Part shown: positions 44,957 through 54,300 of the stretch, piece by piece
How the letters are laid out: every line of letters begins with the position of its first letter
How positions within the stretch are numbered: position 1 is the stretch's first letter
DNA from: an uncultured Tateyamaria sp.
Lineage (GTDB): Bacteria; Pseudomonadota; Alphaproteobacteria; Rhodobacterales; Rhodobacteraceae
Length of the DNA stretch: 64,000 nucleotides
Assembly: GCF_947494755.1 (NCBI RefSeq)
Contig: NZ_CANLVZ010000003.1
Location: forward strand, 246,687-310,686
Direction of reading: 5' to 3'
Made by a program: the position numbers and the translations under genes
Notes under the pieces: generated by a model
The model's input: only the letters and a program-made list of their open reading frames with translations
Databases searched by the model: none
Told to the model about the DNA's origin: nothing

Positions 44957-45700
44957 ATGACCACCGTTATCGAAGATACCGAACCCACTCGGCCGACCGG
45001 CCCGATTTTCGAACTTTCCACGGGATCAGTTCCAATTCAGCTACCGCAGAAACTTCGCGGAAGCCGCAAGATCCGGTCGCGGTCAGCTATCAGTGCTCGC
45101 GGCATCATCGTTGCCCGCATTCGTGGTGCCAAGCGCCTTATGCGTATCGGATACGAAAGCTCACTCGAGCGCTCGTTCGCCCTCATGGCACTAGCGGAAG
45201 CAGAAACTGTTGATATCGTAGAGCAGCCATTCACGCTTCGCTATATTGATGCGGATGGCAGGACGCGCAGATACACTTTTGATTACTTAGTCACTAAGCG
45301 TGATGGCCGCCGCATCGCAATTGAAGTCAAGACTTCGCAACAAGCAAAAAAGCCAAAGGTCATTGCACAGATAAGCGATGCGGCATCGCGATTGGTGCCT
45401 GACTACGCTGATGAGGTTTTTCTCTTTACCGAGCGAAACTTCACCCGAACCCAGGTCGAAAATGCCGAGCAATTCGTGAACTGCCAGCGGGAGATCGATC
45501 CAGACGCCGACGATCAACTTGCCGAGGTAATTTCAACCCTTAAAGGCAGCATGACAGTTTCCGATCTCGTCAAGGTTTCTGGTTTGGCTGAACGTGGATA
45601 CCCGGCCATCGTACGCGCGATGTACAGCAACTTACTACACTGGCGCAGGCAAGCACTTATCGGACCGAAGACATTGGTCAGCCGGGAGGTGGTACAATGA
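44957..45700 (+). CDS. tnsA: Tn7-like transposase subunit TnsA
   Basis: 247 residues. TnsA is the restriction-endonuclease-fold partner of TnsB that cuts the 5' strands at the ends, allowing cut-and-paste movement. Catalytic residues appear as Glu71 in ESSLERSF, Asp109 in TFDYLV and Glu123/Lys125 in IAIEVKTS. The C-terminal half binds TnsC in Tn7. The ATG at 44957 follows AAGGAG. Its stop overlaps the tnsB start by four bases. Confidence 0.9.
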   Translation: MTTVIEDTEPTRPTGPIFELSTGSVPIQLPQKLRGSRKIRSRSAISARGIIVARIRGAKRLMRIGYESSLERSFALMALAEAETVDIVEQPFTLRYIDADGRTRRYTFDYLVTKRDGRRIAIEVKTSQQAKKPKVIAQISDAASRLVPDYADEVFLFTERNFTRTQVENAEQFVNCQREIDPDADDQLAEVISTLKGSMTVSDLVKVSGLAERGYPAIVRAMYSNLLHWRRQALIGPKTLVSREVVQ

Positions 45701-47811
45701 CCGCTCCCCGCTTTGAATGTTCGCCTTTCGATCGGATCACAATCGATAAGTCAATCTACAGGCCAGATGGTCAAAATGACGACTTTGTTCGTCTTCGTCA
45801 TCTCGATGGCTCCAACGCTTGTTCAGTCTTTAGCTACTCTGATCTAGAGAAATTGAGGCAGAGCTCAGGATGGCGATATGAAAAAGGCTGGTTCGCAGAG
45901 AGTGCGGCTCCGATTGACGCAGCAAAATCCCCAGAGGTTATGACATCTGCGCTTTCACTTGAGGATCAAGAGCGGCTTTCGTGGCTGCGAGTGGTCTTTG
46001 GTGCCATGGATGAACTCCATGAGGCTGGAGAGCTAACGCTCTCACATGAGGGGTTAGAGAAAAATCGCCCCAAGCTTGCTGTTCTTGTACACCAAAGGGA
46101 TGTTGAAAGAACCAATGTCGAAAAGAAGCCACGCGGAGGCGCGAGGGTTCAAAGCCACCTGTTGCCGTCCAACTCAACGCTTCTCCGGAAATACCGTAAA
46201 TACAGGCAAACGGGCCAAACAATGCTCCCCTTCATGCCGAAGAGGAGCTTCGGACGTCGCCCGGTCCACTATGACTATGAGTCTCAGGATTTCCTCAGAC
46301 GATCTGTTCTGAAATATGCGACTGCTGAGCGGCCGAGTAAGAAAGAAATCTTTGAACGCCATCAGGATGAAGTGACCGAAGAGAATGTCGCGCGTTTTCT
46401 AAAGGGACAACCAGAACTTCGAGCTTTCAGCTACTCCACAGTTCTGCGCCACATCAGGGGTTTGGACCCATTCTTTGTAAATGCAGGGCGACTTGGCAAA
46501 GAACGTGCCCGTGCATTGGCTTCATCATCATCTGGAGGTCTGACCAAGCTGTACCCTATGCAGCGGATCGAACTGGATGAATGGAAGGTTGACGTCAGGA
46601 CATTTCTGACCCGACTAGGAATAATCGATCTCTTGCCGCCCGATGCAATCGCTGCTCTCCCCAAAACCCGCCGTTGGATTTGTGTGGCCGTCGATGTGGC
46701 GACAAGGGTCGTAGTCGGTATTCGGATTGCCAAAAACCCCTCTGCCTATGATGCGGTTCGCACGCTTGCGATGGCAGTCTCGGACAAAAACGAGTTTGCG
46801 CGTGCAATCGGTGCGCAGGCCGAATGGTATCATCATGGAGGCCTATGCACAGTTTCATGCGATACAGGGCCCGCTTTTTTGTCCTCTGAATTTCAAACGG
46901 CTGTGAGTGACCTTGGTGGACATATACATTTCGGTCCGGTGGGCGTCCCAGAACTTAGGGCGACCGTAGAGCGGACATTTGGAACCTTCGCGACCAAGTT
47001 TGCATCGCTTCTGCCGGGCAGGACGTTCTCCAACGTAACGGATCGCGGCGACTATGATGCGGATGCACGCGCCGTACTGGATGACGCCGATCTCCTACGC
47101 ATCATAATCCGATGGATTGTCGACTACTATCACCACGCCCCGCATTCCGGTCTGCAAGGCCAGACACCTGCCGCAAGATGGAAAGAGCTTACAAGGGAGA
47201 GGTTTGTTCCCAACCCACCGGACCGACTGACGCGGCGTGTCGCAACTGGCATTGAAGTTGAGCGTAAATTGACAAAACACGGTTTGCGCCTCTTCAGCAA
47301 CTTTTACACGTCTGAAAATCTACGGAAGCACTATGCGCATTCTTCCCAACGTAAATTCCGGGTGCGCATTGATCCTGAAGATATCGGTAGCGTTGCGTAT
47401 CTGCAGGATGGCTTATGGCATGATGCGCCAGCGCGTGATGCCAATTTTGAAGGCGTCAGCTTAGAAGCTTGGAAGGCTGAATTTGCCAAGATCGTCCGTG
47501 AACATCGAGAGGAAGCGAAACTTGCTCAAGAGCTGCGTTCCGAAGCTCTGAGAAGCATTCGTGAGGGCGTGCAATCCCGATTGGACCAACTCTTACCCGG
47601 GGCCGAAGCTGTGAATGCTGAAGCGCTTGAGAGCCTCGAAGACACCCTCTTCCAGGGCAAGTCCTGGAGAAATGTCGTTGTCGAGAGCACCGAAACTCAA
47701 GATCACGCCTTTGGGTCGTTGCTCGCATCCAAGAGTGAGCCGGACGTCATTGATGGAGAGTCAGCAAGTTCTGATGATGATGCGTCGGGATGGGAGGTCG
47801 AGGATGACTGA
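45697..47811 (+). CDS. tnsB: Tn7-like transposase TnsB
   Basis: 704 residues, an rve-fold DDE transposase that binds the ends and joins 3' ends to target. The catalytic triad is Asp292 in RIELDEWK, Asp389 in SCDTGPAF and a Glu 36 residues later in ATVERTFG (D-35-E). A Mu-transposase-like C-terminal beta-barrel follows (QRKFRVRIDPEDIGSVAYLQ). The N-terminal part has DNA-binding helices. The acidic tail (ASSDDDASGWEVEDD) is a likely TnsC contact. It overlaps tnsC by eight bases. Confidence 0.93.
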   Translation: MTAPRFECSPFDRITIDKSIYRPDGQNDDFVRLRHLDGSNACSVFSYSDLEKLRQSSGWRYEKGWFAESAAPIDAAKSPEVMTSALSLEDQERLSWLRVVFGAMDELHEAGELTLSHEGLEKNRPKLAVLVHQRDVERTNVEKKPRGGARVQSHLLPSNSTLLRKYRKYRQTGQTMLPFMPKRSFGRRPVHYDYESQDFLRRSVLKYATAERPSKKEIFERHQDEVTEENVARFLKGQPELRAFSYSTVLRHIRGLDPFFVNAGRLGKERARALASSSSGGLTKLYPMQRIELDEWKVDVRTFLTRLGIIDLLPPDAIAALPKTRRWICVAVDVATRVVVGIRIAKNPSAYDAVRTLAMAVSDKNEFARAIGAQAEWYHHGGLCTVSCDTGPAFLSSEFQTAVSDLGGHIHFGPVGVPELRATVERTFGTFATKFASLLPGRTFSNVTDRGDYDADARAVLDDADLLRIIIRWIVDYYHHAPHSGLQGQTPAARWKELTRERFVPNPPDRLTRRVATGIEVERKLTKHGLRLFSNFYTSENLRKHYAHSSQRKFRVRIDPEDIGSVAYLQDGLWHDAPARDANFEGVSLEAWKAEFAKIVREHREEAKLAQELRSEALRSIREGVQSRLDQLLPGAEAVNAEALESLEDTLFQGKSWRNVVVESTETQDHAFGSLLASKSEPDVIDGESASSDDDASGWEVEDD

Positions 47812-48802
47812 GCCTCGACCCGAACTGGAACGCGCCCGAGAAATCGGGCGTGTCGTTGCCGACCTTCGTACCCGCTTTGTTAAACATAAGCGCTATTTGC
47901 GCCTTGCCGAAGAGTTTGATCTTTTGCTTTACCGTCGGCGAGCCGAGATCGAAGGAGGCCTTAAATCCGAAGCCAGGGGACTCGTCGTAATAGGCGCATC
48001 CGGGTCTGGTAAAACTACAGCGATCCGTCGCTTGTTTGCAAAACACACCGATTTGCATTTGCCACGGCCCGATGTGGAACAAGCAGACGTGGTCAGCTTT
48101 TTGGTGCCAGCACCGGCAACATTGAAATCGGTAGGCTATGATTGTCTGACGAGCTTGGGATATCCTTTGAACCGTGACCGAACTGGTGCGGTGATCTGGT
48201 CCAAGGTTCAGACCCTTCTCAGCGAACGAAAAGTACTGTTCCTGCACCTGGATGAGGTCCAGCACCTCTATAATTTGAAGGCCAATCGCGAATCCCAAGC
48301 AGTCGTCAACACACTCAAGTCACTGATGCAAAGACCGGACTGGCCAACCGGTTTGATCTTATCAGGAACGAATGAGCTGCAATCCTTGGTAAACATGGAC
48401 CCGCAACTCAGCAGACGGCTGACGCCAGTGGAGTTTCCATCAATCGATGCAACCACTCATGCCAAAGAAATCAAAGGGATCGTCTCTCATTACTCGGAAA
48501 TCGCCGGGCTATCGGTGAACGCCAGTGAACTAAGCAGCAGCAACTTCGCAAGACGCTTGATACATGCTGCTGCGAGCGAGCTTGGATTGGTGATCGAACT
48601 GATCGTTGCGGCAATTGAAGATGCTCTTTTGAGAGCGGCCAGTGAATTGGACAAGGAAGCATTTGCCCGAGCCTTTGCTCGAAGGTCTGGGTGCTCACAT
48701 GTCGGCAATCCGATTTTGGCCGATGACTGGCGCGCCATTGACGCCCGCAAACTCCTAGATGGAGCTGGGGCGAGCCTGATCGGGCCGGGGGTTGCGGCAT
48801 GA
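47804..48802 (+). CDS. tnsC: Tn7-like transposition ATPase TnsC/TniB
   Basis: 332 residues of the TniB/TnsC AAA+ family, which links target choice to the transposase. Walker A is GASGSGKTT at 64-72, Walker B is VLFLHLDE at 144-151, and the sensor region is LILSGTNELQSLV. The ATG at 47804 lies inside the tnsB end and is favoured because the longer frame upstream is not like the family. It overlaps tniQ by four bases. Confidence 0.92.
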   Translation: MTEPRPELERAREIGRVVADLRTRFVKHKRYLRLAEEFDLLLYRRRAEIEGGLKSEARGLVVIGASGSGKTTAIRRLFAKHTDLHLPRPDVEQADVVSFLVPAPATLKSVGYDCLTSLGYPLNRDRTGAVIWSKVQTLLSERKVLFLHLDEVQHLYNLKANRESQAVVNTLKSLMQRPDWPTGLILSGTNELQSLVNMDPQLSRRLTPVEFPSIDATTHAKEIKGIVSHYSEIAGLSVNASELSSSNFARRLIHAAASELGLVIELIVAAIEDALLRAASELDKEAFARAFARRSGCSHVGNPILADDWRAIDARKLLDGAGASLIGPGVAA

Positions 48803-50622
48803 GCGGCCTGGCCCTTCGGGTTGAGCCTTCAGAATGTGAAACGGCGACTTCTTGGGCTTCGAGGCTTGCCGAAAGGAACGGCTGTGCCGGGGTCCAGGAC
48901 CTGGTTCATGATATGGGCATCTCGTGGAAGGCGTTTCGGACAGGAAATCCAGAAGCCGTTACCGCTCTTTGCGAATTGGCGAAGACTGATGCTGATAAGC
49001 TGCTCAAGTCCACCTACAGAACGGGTGAGTCAGCAACGTCGAAGTGGATTGGCAATGAGTGGATCGCACCGAAACTCATGCGTTTTGATACCCTTTGTAT
49101 CTGTCCCAATTGTGTCGCCGATGCGAAGCATGGCGACGACAACACCCTGAAGTCGGGAGCGCCTGTCTGGTGGTACATGGAAGGGGTAAGGGTTTGCCCA
49201 ATCCATGAACGAGCGCTGGTGCATTTGCCGCCACCCGAGCGTGGACGCTGCAAACATGACTATGCTGGACGGGTTAGAGACAATCGCGCTTTGGTTTATG
49301 CCGCCTCATGCTCCCAAGAGAGAATTACGGCGGGCGACTTCGAAGACTATGTGGCCAGTCGGTTGAAGTGCAGCGTGGCCAAGTCGCCGCGTTGGATCGA
49401 TGGTCTTGATTTAGCAACCGTCATCCGGGCGAGCGAGCAGCTGGGGCTGGTGGCACTGGGTTTAAGCGCACGGGGCCAAAAGATCACTAATGAAAGGACC
49501 CTGATTGCCGCGACTTCTCTAGGCTTTAAAGCCTTATGCTCTGGGCCAAACCATCTTATGCAAAAGTTGGCAAAGTTTCGACCCAAACCCTCCAAAGGCG
49601 GGTTTTATGCCGACTTCTTCCCCTTTTCCCGTTGGCTAGAACGGATCCAACACCGCCCAGGCTGCGCTCGGTTGTGCGATGCTATGCACAATTTTGTTGT
49701 CCAGAACTATCCCTGCGAGACTGACGAGATCGTCTATGGCAAGCCAGTGCAAAAAAGGCATGTCCACTCTATTTCTTCTGCTGCTGAAAGGGCCAAAGTT
49801 CCTTTTCCGAGAATGAGAAAGGCCTTGGGGGCGGCGCGAGAAGAAAAGGGCTTGTCACACCTTCCTCGTCCTGACAAAAACCTTTGGGTCAAAACAGATG
49901 ACTGGGATGCCTGGCTCGAAAAATTTGGAAACGCGATAACACTGAAGCCCGCTGCGCGTCGCTTGGGCGTCTGCTCGTCAACATTCTCGCGTTTGGTTTC
50001 GGCTGGCCATCTTAAACCGCTTGGTGCTGTCCCGGAGATGGCTCCCCGGTATTTGCCATGTGAGATCGACACTCTGGTGGCGAACGTTACCCAAAATGCT
50101 GTTACTTTGAATGCCATCCCAAAGGGTATGCTCACCATCAACTCTGTTCAGACTTCATGCAAAACGAGTATTAGCATTGTGCTACAATTGCTTATGGATC
50201 GGCGGTTAAAAACTGTCGGGAGGCTGAAAGGCAAGGTTGGACTGAGCGGGATATGTATCGCCATAGAAGAGGTTCTTGATGAGTTAGAGGGACCACCCTT
50301 GCCCGGACTTGGCAGCGACGAGCTCCGTAAGTATCTGCGGATCAACTGTATGACCACACCATGGCTCGTTTCAAACGGATTTCTGAAGTCTGAAATGGTC
50401 CTTCATCCCCGTACGAGAAAATCGATCCGTTTGTTCCGGCATGAAGTGATTGAACAGTTCCTCAACAAATATGAGACAGTTGGTCGACTTAGCCATCGGT
50501 TGGCAACCAAGCCACCCTACGTCGTCAGGCAACTGAAGCAGCTTGGTCTTGGGCCACTTCCGGTCAAAAGAAATATGAGCGTCATTTACCATAGGCGCGA
50601 TCTGCCAGAAGAATTCCTTTAG
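48799..50622 (+). CDS. tniQ: Target-selection protein TniQ/TnsD
   Basis: 607 residues. The N-terminal TniQ domain starts LRVEPSECETATSWASRLAE and has zinc ligands in CICPNC and RVCPIHERAL. The long C-terminal half contains several helix-turn-helix-like segments (LKPAARRLGVCSSTFSRLVS), as expected for a site-specific TnsD rather than a short CAST TniQ. It is the only target selector in the element, so it is the best candidate for recognising the tRNA-Lys region. A terminator follows. Confidence 0.88.
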   Translation: MSGLALRVEPSECETATSWASRLAERNGCAGVQDLVHDMGISWKAFRTGNPEAVTALCELAKTDADKLLKSTYRTGESATSKWIGNEWIAPKLMRFDTLCICPNCVADAKHGDDNTLKSGAPVWWYMEGVRVCPIHERALVHLPPPERGRCKHDYAGRVRDNRALVYAASCSQERITAGDFEDYVASRLKCSVAKSPRWIDGLDLATVIRASEQLGLVALGLSARGQKITNERTLIAATSLGFKALCSGPNHLMQKLAKFRPKPSKGGFYADFFPFSRWLERIQHRPGCARLCDAMHNFVVQNYPCETDEIVYGKPVQKRHVHSISSAAERAKVPFPRMRKALGAAREEKGLSHLPRPDKNLWVKTDDWDAWLEKFGNAITLKPAARRLGVCSSTFSRLVSAGHLKPLGAVPEMAPRYLPCEIDTLVANVTQNAVTLNAIPKGMLTINSVQTSCKTSISIVLQLLMDRRLKTVGRLKGKVGLSGICIAIEEVLDELEGPPLPGLGSDELRKYLRINCMTTPWLVSNGFLKSEMVLHPRTRKSIRLFRHEVIEQFLNKYETVGRLSHRLATKPPYVVRQLKQLGLGPLPVKRNMSVIYHRRDLPEEFL

Positions 50623-50646
50623 GGTTCATAAAAGAACGATCCGAAG

Positions 50647-50670
50647 ACCGGCCTGGCCGGTTTTCTTTTT
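50647..50670 (+). terminator. Rho-independent terminator after tniQ
   Basis: ACCGG and CCGGT pair around a short CCTGG loop and are followed by TTTTCTTTTT, 25 bases after the tniQ stop. Confidence 0.75.
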
Positions 50671-50678
50671 ACCTCGTG

Positions 50679-50796
50679 AGTGACCATAGTTAGTGAATCG
50701 AATGACCCCCGCAATGACTCTGGCCTATTTTTGGTTCATACATATCAATAAGTTACAGTTCGGCAGTGGGCAACAATAGTGACTCGTCATATTTTT
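50679..50796 (-). repeat. Right end of Tn7-like element
   Basis: Inner site at 50684-50707 (reverse of the 22110-22133 site, 18 of 24 bases) and tip ending GACTCGTCATA at 50791, followed by TTTTT (50792-50796). It points outward from tniQ as the TnsB-bound right end of Tn7 elements does. Confidence 0.65.
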
Positions 50797-50886
50797 GTCG
50801 ATAACCCATAAGAGTGCGGTTTGACCTCATAAAGGTGCCGACGATGCTCTGCGGGATGGAACTATCGCCTTTGTTCAGGTAGTCGG
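50796..50886 (+). repeat. Copy of left-end-adjacent sequence beyond the right end
   Basis: TGTCGATAACCCATAAGAGT and following bases match the 22159-22188 segment, and AACTATCGCCTTTGTTCAGG then TAGTCGG match 22251-22278, in direct orientation. It may be the left end of a second related element or a shared leader of the gene that follows. Confidence 0.6.
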
Positions 50887-50891
50887 TTCCA

Positions 50892-51197
50892 ATGCACATT
50901 CCGCTCAAACATCAAAGTCTTATGATCGACGATGAGTTATTTGACTTGTCCCATCTTGACGCCTTTGGCTGCAAGATCGTCGGACGGGGTGTGACGGGTG
51001 GGGATATCCCCGTAGTCATCAAATTCTCTACCCATGTTTTCTCCGACCGGGCTACTCACGGCAAACGTCGAGATCTTCAAGACCACGGAGGGACATGGCG
51101 CACCTTTTGCAGTGAACGGTATTCTGTGTCGCTACTGTTGCCCGCGATCATGTGCAGATTTGTGGAAGATGACAGCTATACGAGCATCTCCCAGTGA
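50892..51197 (+). CDS. Truncated hypothetical protein, cut by IS3
   Basis: 101 codons starting MHIPLKHQSLMIDDELFDLS, with HLDAFGCKIVGRGVTGGDIP and HVFSDRATHGKRRDLQDHGG. The stop (51195-51197) lies in the first bases of the IS3 element, so the original C-terminus is lost; no continuation was found after the element. No function recognised. Confidence 0.6.
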   Translation: MHIPLKHQSLMIDDELFDLSHLDAFGCKIVGRGVTGGDIPVVIKFSTHVFSDRATHGKRRDLQDHGGTWRTFCSERYSVSLLLPAIMCRFVEDDSYTSISQ

Positions 51198-51228
51198 TCA
51201 GCCCCACTTGAGTGGTCCAGTTTGAATG

Positions 51229-52079
51229 TTAGTGCATGATCGGCCTTTGGTCCATCTGAACGATGGTTTCCGGCGCAGGTGGTCGGTAGCCCAAAGCACT
51301 GTGGGGTCGTTTGGTGTTGTAGTGTTTCCTCCATTCTTCGATCAGGATTTGAGCCTCGCGCAGACTGTAGAAGATCTCGCCGTTCAAGAACTCGTCGTGG
51401 AACCTGGCATTGAAGCTTTCACAATATCCGTTCTCCCATGGACTGCCCGGTTCGATGTAGGCAGTCTTTGCACCGACCGCTTTGATCCAATCCTGCACGG
51501 CCTGGGCAACGAACTCGGGGCCGTTATCGGAGCGAATGAACGACGGGATGCCACGCAAGATGAACAGGTCGCTCAAGACATCGATGACGTTGCCCGAGTT
51601 CAGCTTCCTGTCAACGCGGATCGCCAGGCATTCGCGGCTGTATTCGTCGATGATGTTGAGCGTGCGGAACGCTTTCCCGTCGTCGGTGCGGCAATGCACG
51701 AAGTCGTAGCTCCAAACATGATAGCGATGCTCTGGCCGCAATCGAACGCACGATCCGGCATTCAGCCAAAGCCGCCCCTTCTTCGGTTGTTTCATTGGCA
51801 CTTTCAGCCCCTCCCGCCGCCATAGCCTTTCGACACGCTTGTCGTTCACATGCCAGCCAGCATCTCTCAGCAACGCGGCGATCCGACGATAGCCATAGCG
51901 GCCATATTGTCGGGTCAACTCGATCATATCGGCCAGCAACCACTCTTCATCAGGACGACCAACTGGTATCCTCCGCTGCGTAGATCGGTGCTGCCTGAGA
52001 ACACGGCAGGCGCGGCGTTCCGAGACATTCAGCTCAGCGCGAACACGATCAATGCAAGCACGGCGACGAGCGGGGCTTA
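51229..52079 (-). CDS. IS3 transposase OrfB, made by frameshifting
   Basis: The DDE domain includes YDFVHCRTDDGKAF, RSDNGPEFVAQAVQ and PWENGYCESFNARFHDE. The open frame continues upstream without stops to about 52079, overlapping the end of orfA, so it is probably expressed as OrfAB by slippage near the AAAGGGAAAC sequence. The C-terminus LGYRPPAPE is normal. Confidence 0.88.
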
Positions 52080-52343
52080 GAAGTTTCCCTTTGCGGCCTC
52101 CGCCAAGATCAGCTTGTCCAGCGTCAGATCCGATACGGCCTTTCTCAAATGCTCGTTCTCTTTCTGTAGACGCTTCAGTTCCTTCAATTGATCCGTGCCC
52201 ATTCCACCGTATTTCTTCTTCCAGTTATGATAGGTCGCTTGACTGATACCAGCCTTGCGACAGATCTCAGCAACCGTCATGCCGTCTTCGCCCTGTTTGA
52301 GGATGAACGCCTTCTGCGCGTCCGTGAACTTCGATGCTTTCAT
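52077..52343 (-). CDS. IS3 transposase OrfA
   Basis: 88 residues with a transposase helix-turn-helix (FTDAQKAFILKQGEDGMTVA, then ICRKAGISQATYHNWKKKYG) and a leucine-rich coil (LKELKRLQKENEHLRKAVSD). Confidence 0.9.
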   Translation of the reverse strand: MKASKFTDAQKAFILKQGEDGMTVAEICRKAGISQATYHNWKKKYGGMGTDQLKELKRLQKENEHLRKAVSDLTLDKLILAEAAKGNF

Positions 52344-52596
52344 GCGTTTCCGCTCCTCTCCCAGCTCAGGAAAATCTAGCGGAAAACTCTAACCTTAAAC
52401 GAGGACGTTTCTGGGGGGCAGGTCATTGCGCTAGATACTGGATAGGGAGGATCAACGCTACTATACCGTTGACGGAGGGTTAAGCTGGTAATAAATTGCT
52501 GCGCAGCAAAAGTTCACAACCGAAAACCACTTCAAAATCTGTCGCTAGGTGGAGCGTCGCCCTCAATATAAGCTAATTAGAAGGTATTCCGGGACT

Positions 52597-54300
52597 ATGA
52601 AGATCATGCAAAGTGTCTTTTTTTCATTGGCATTGACCGGGATATGCGCCCAAATAAGCGTTGCGGAAGCTGATCGCGGCCGGGACGGTGAAGTAAAAAT
52701 CTTGTATTGGCAAGCACCTTCTATTCTCAATCCTTATATTTCAGGAGGAACCAAAGACATTGAAGCATCGTCGATGATTATCGAACCTTTGGCAAGGTAT
52801 GACGCCAACGGTCAAATAGTTCCGTGGTTGGTCGAAACAGTCCCTACGCTTGAGAATGGTGGTATCTCAAAAGACCTTAAGTCTATTACCTGGAAAATCT
52901 TGGATGACCTAAAATGGTCCGATGGTACAAAATTCACGTCCGCAGATGTTGAATTTACTTATAGATACTGTACTCACCCTGATTCTGGGTGTGCGCGTAG
53001 CAATAAATTTTCCGAAGTGAGTTCAGTCGAAACGCCAGATGATCAAACTGTCGAGATAAAATTCAAAATACCAATGCCGAACCCTTATGGTGTCTTTGTC
53101 GGTGCGGAGACGCCTATACTTCAAAAGGCGCAGTTTGCCGATTGCTTGGGAGATCGTGCAGCGGGATGTACGACTGCAAACTTCGGTCCCGTCGGTACAG
53201 GTGCCTTTGAAGTTGTGAAATTCCAGCCCAACGATCTGATTATCTTATCTGCAAATGAAAATTATCGTGAGAAAAGCAAACCTGCGTTCTCAAAGGTTGT
53301 ATTTAAAGGGGGTGGAAGCGCCATCGACGCGGGACGGGCAGTTCTGGAAACTGGTGAATTCGACTATGCTTGGAATTTGCAGCTGGCTCCAGATGTTATT
53401 GGAGCGATGGGGGAAAAAGGAAAAGGACAGATCGTTGCAGGATTTGGTCCATTGGTGGAGCGCCTAATGCTAAATCACACCAATCCTGATCCAGCTCTGG
53501 ACCGTACGGAGCGGTCAATCGTCAAACCACATCCGTTTCTTAATCAACCAGCGGTCTATAAAGCGATGTCGCTTGCCATTGATCGAAACATTCTGGTCGA
53601 CACAGGATATGGTACAGCTGGTAAGGTGACTTGCAATTGGCTGGCTGCACCTGAAGCATTCAATTCCACAACACTAAGTTGCGATAAACAAGACATACCA
53701 GCGGCAAACCGGCTGCTCGACGACGCTGGGATAATTGATACTGATGGTGATGGGGTGCGCGAATTTAATGGCGAGCCCCTCAAACTACTATTCCAAACGT
53801 CAGAAAACCAAGTTCGAAGAGATTTTCAATCGCTTATAAAACAGTGGTGGGCCGAAATCGGTATCGAAACGGAACTCCGCACAATTAACGCCAGTGTTTA
53901 CTTTAGCTCTGATCCCAGTTCACCTGATACGACTCGAAAATTTTATGCTGATGTTGAAATGTATGCAAATACGTTCGCAGGAACAGATCCGCAATTCTAC
54001 CTAGCAAACGCACTGTGTGACGAGGCCCCAAGACCAGAGAACAATTGGCAGGCTCGAAACGTCACCCGTTTTTGCATGACGGAGTATGACACTCTTTACC
54101 AGACTTATGTGGATACGGTAGATCGCGATGCACGGGCTGAAATCGCCAAAGAACTCAATGATCTTTTTGTCCAAAATGGCGGAATTATACCACTAGTACA
54201 GCGCGGTAGACTTTCAGCTCATGGAAATTCGCTTGGTGGAGTTGAACTAAATGTCTGGGATAGCGAACTTTGGAATATCGCGGACTGGTACAGACGCTGA
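52597..54300 (+). CDS. Peptide ABC transporter substrate-binding protein
   Basis: 567 residues. A signal peptide (MKIMQSVFFSLALTGICAQI, then SVAEA) leads a family 5 extracellular binding protein: SILNPYISGGTKDIEASSMI, LDDLKWSDGTKFTSADVEFT, and later LLFQTSENQVRRDFQSLIKQ. It would bind oligopeptides or related solutes in the periplasm. The ATG at 52597 is chosen for the signal peptide. No permease or ATPase genes follow, so it is an orphan here, lying between IS elements. The 52426-52596 gap has no features. Confidence 0.87.
   Translation: MKIMQSVFFSLALTGICAQISVAEADRGRDGEVKILYWQAPSILNPYISGGTKDIEASSMIIEPLARYDANGQIVPWLVETVPTLENGGISKDLKSITWKILDDLKWSDGTKFTSADVEFTYRYCTHPDSGCARSNKFSEVSSVETPDDQTVEIKFKIPMPNPYGVFVGAETPILQKAQFADCLGDRAAGCTTANFGPVGTGAFEVVKFQPNDLIILSANENYREKSKPAFSKVVFKGGGSAIDAGRAVLETGEFDYAWNLQLAPDVIGAMGEKGKGQIVAGFGPLVERLMLNHTNPDPALDRTERSIVKPHPFLNQPAVYKAMSLAIDRNILVDTGYGTAGKVTCNWLAAPEAFNSTTLSCDKQDIPAANRLLDDAGIIDTDGDGVREFNGEPLKLLFQTSENQVRRDFQSLIKQWWAEIGIETELRTINASVYFSSDPSSPDTTRKFYADVEMYANTFAGTDPQFYLANALCDEAPRPENNWQARNVTRFCMTEYDTLYQTYVDTVDRDARAEIAKELNDLFVQNGGIIPLVQRGRLSAHGNSLGGVELNVWDSELWNIADWYRR

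Larger units (their letters stand above)
22069..50791 (+). mobile_element. Putative Tn7-like transposon inserted next to tRNA-Lys
   Basis: The left tip (TGTGACGACTC, 22069 on) and the right tip read in reverse (TATGACGAGTC, 50791 back) match at 16 of 24 positions. A second inner inverted pair (22110-22133 and 50684-50707) matches at 18 of 24. TTTTT flanks both tips (22064-22068, 50792-50796), as a five-base target duplication would. The machinery tnsA-tnsB-tnsC-tniQ sits at the right end, pointing outward. Five-base duplications and multiple inverted TnsB sites are known features of the Tn7 family. The right tip ends in ATA rather than ACA, and the duplication is low complexity, so the exact borders are inferred. 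Cargo is about 22 kb. Confidence 0.75.
51195..52425 (-). mobile_element. IS3-family insertion sequence
   Basis: Tips TGATCAGCCCC (51195 on) and TGACCTGCCCC (52425 back) match at 9 of 11 positions. It encodes orfA and a frameshifted orfB on the minus strand. No target duplication is visible (CCAG left, TTGC right), so one flank may have been rearranged. Confidence 0.85.

Noticed and set aside
22069..50791. CRISPR array or cas genes inside the Tn7-like element
   Set aside because: No regularly spaced direct repeats and no Cas-like motifs were seen, so it is not called a CAST.
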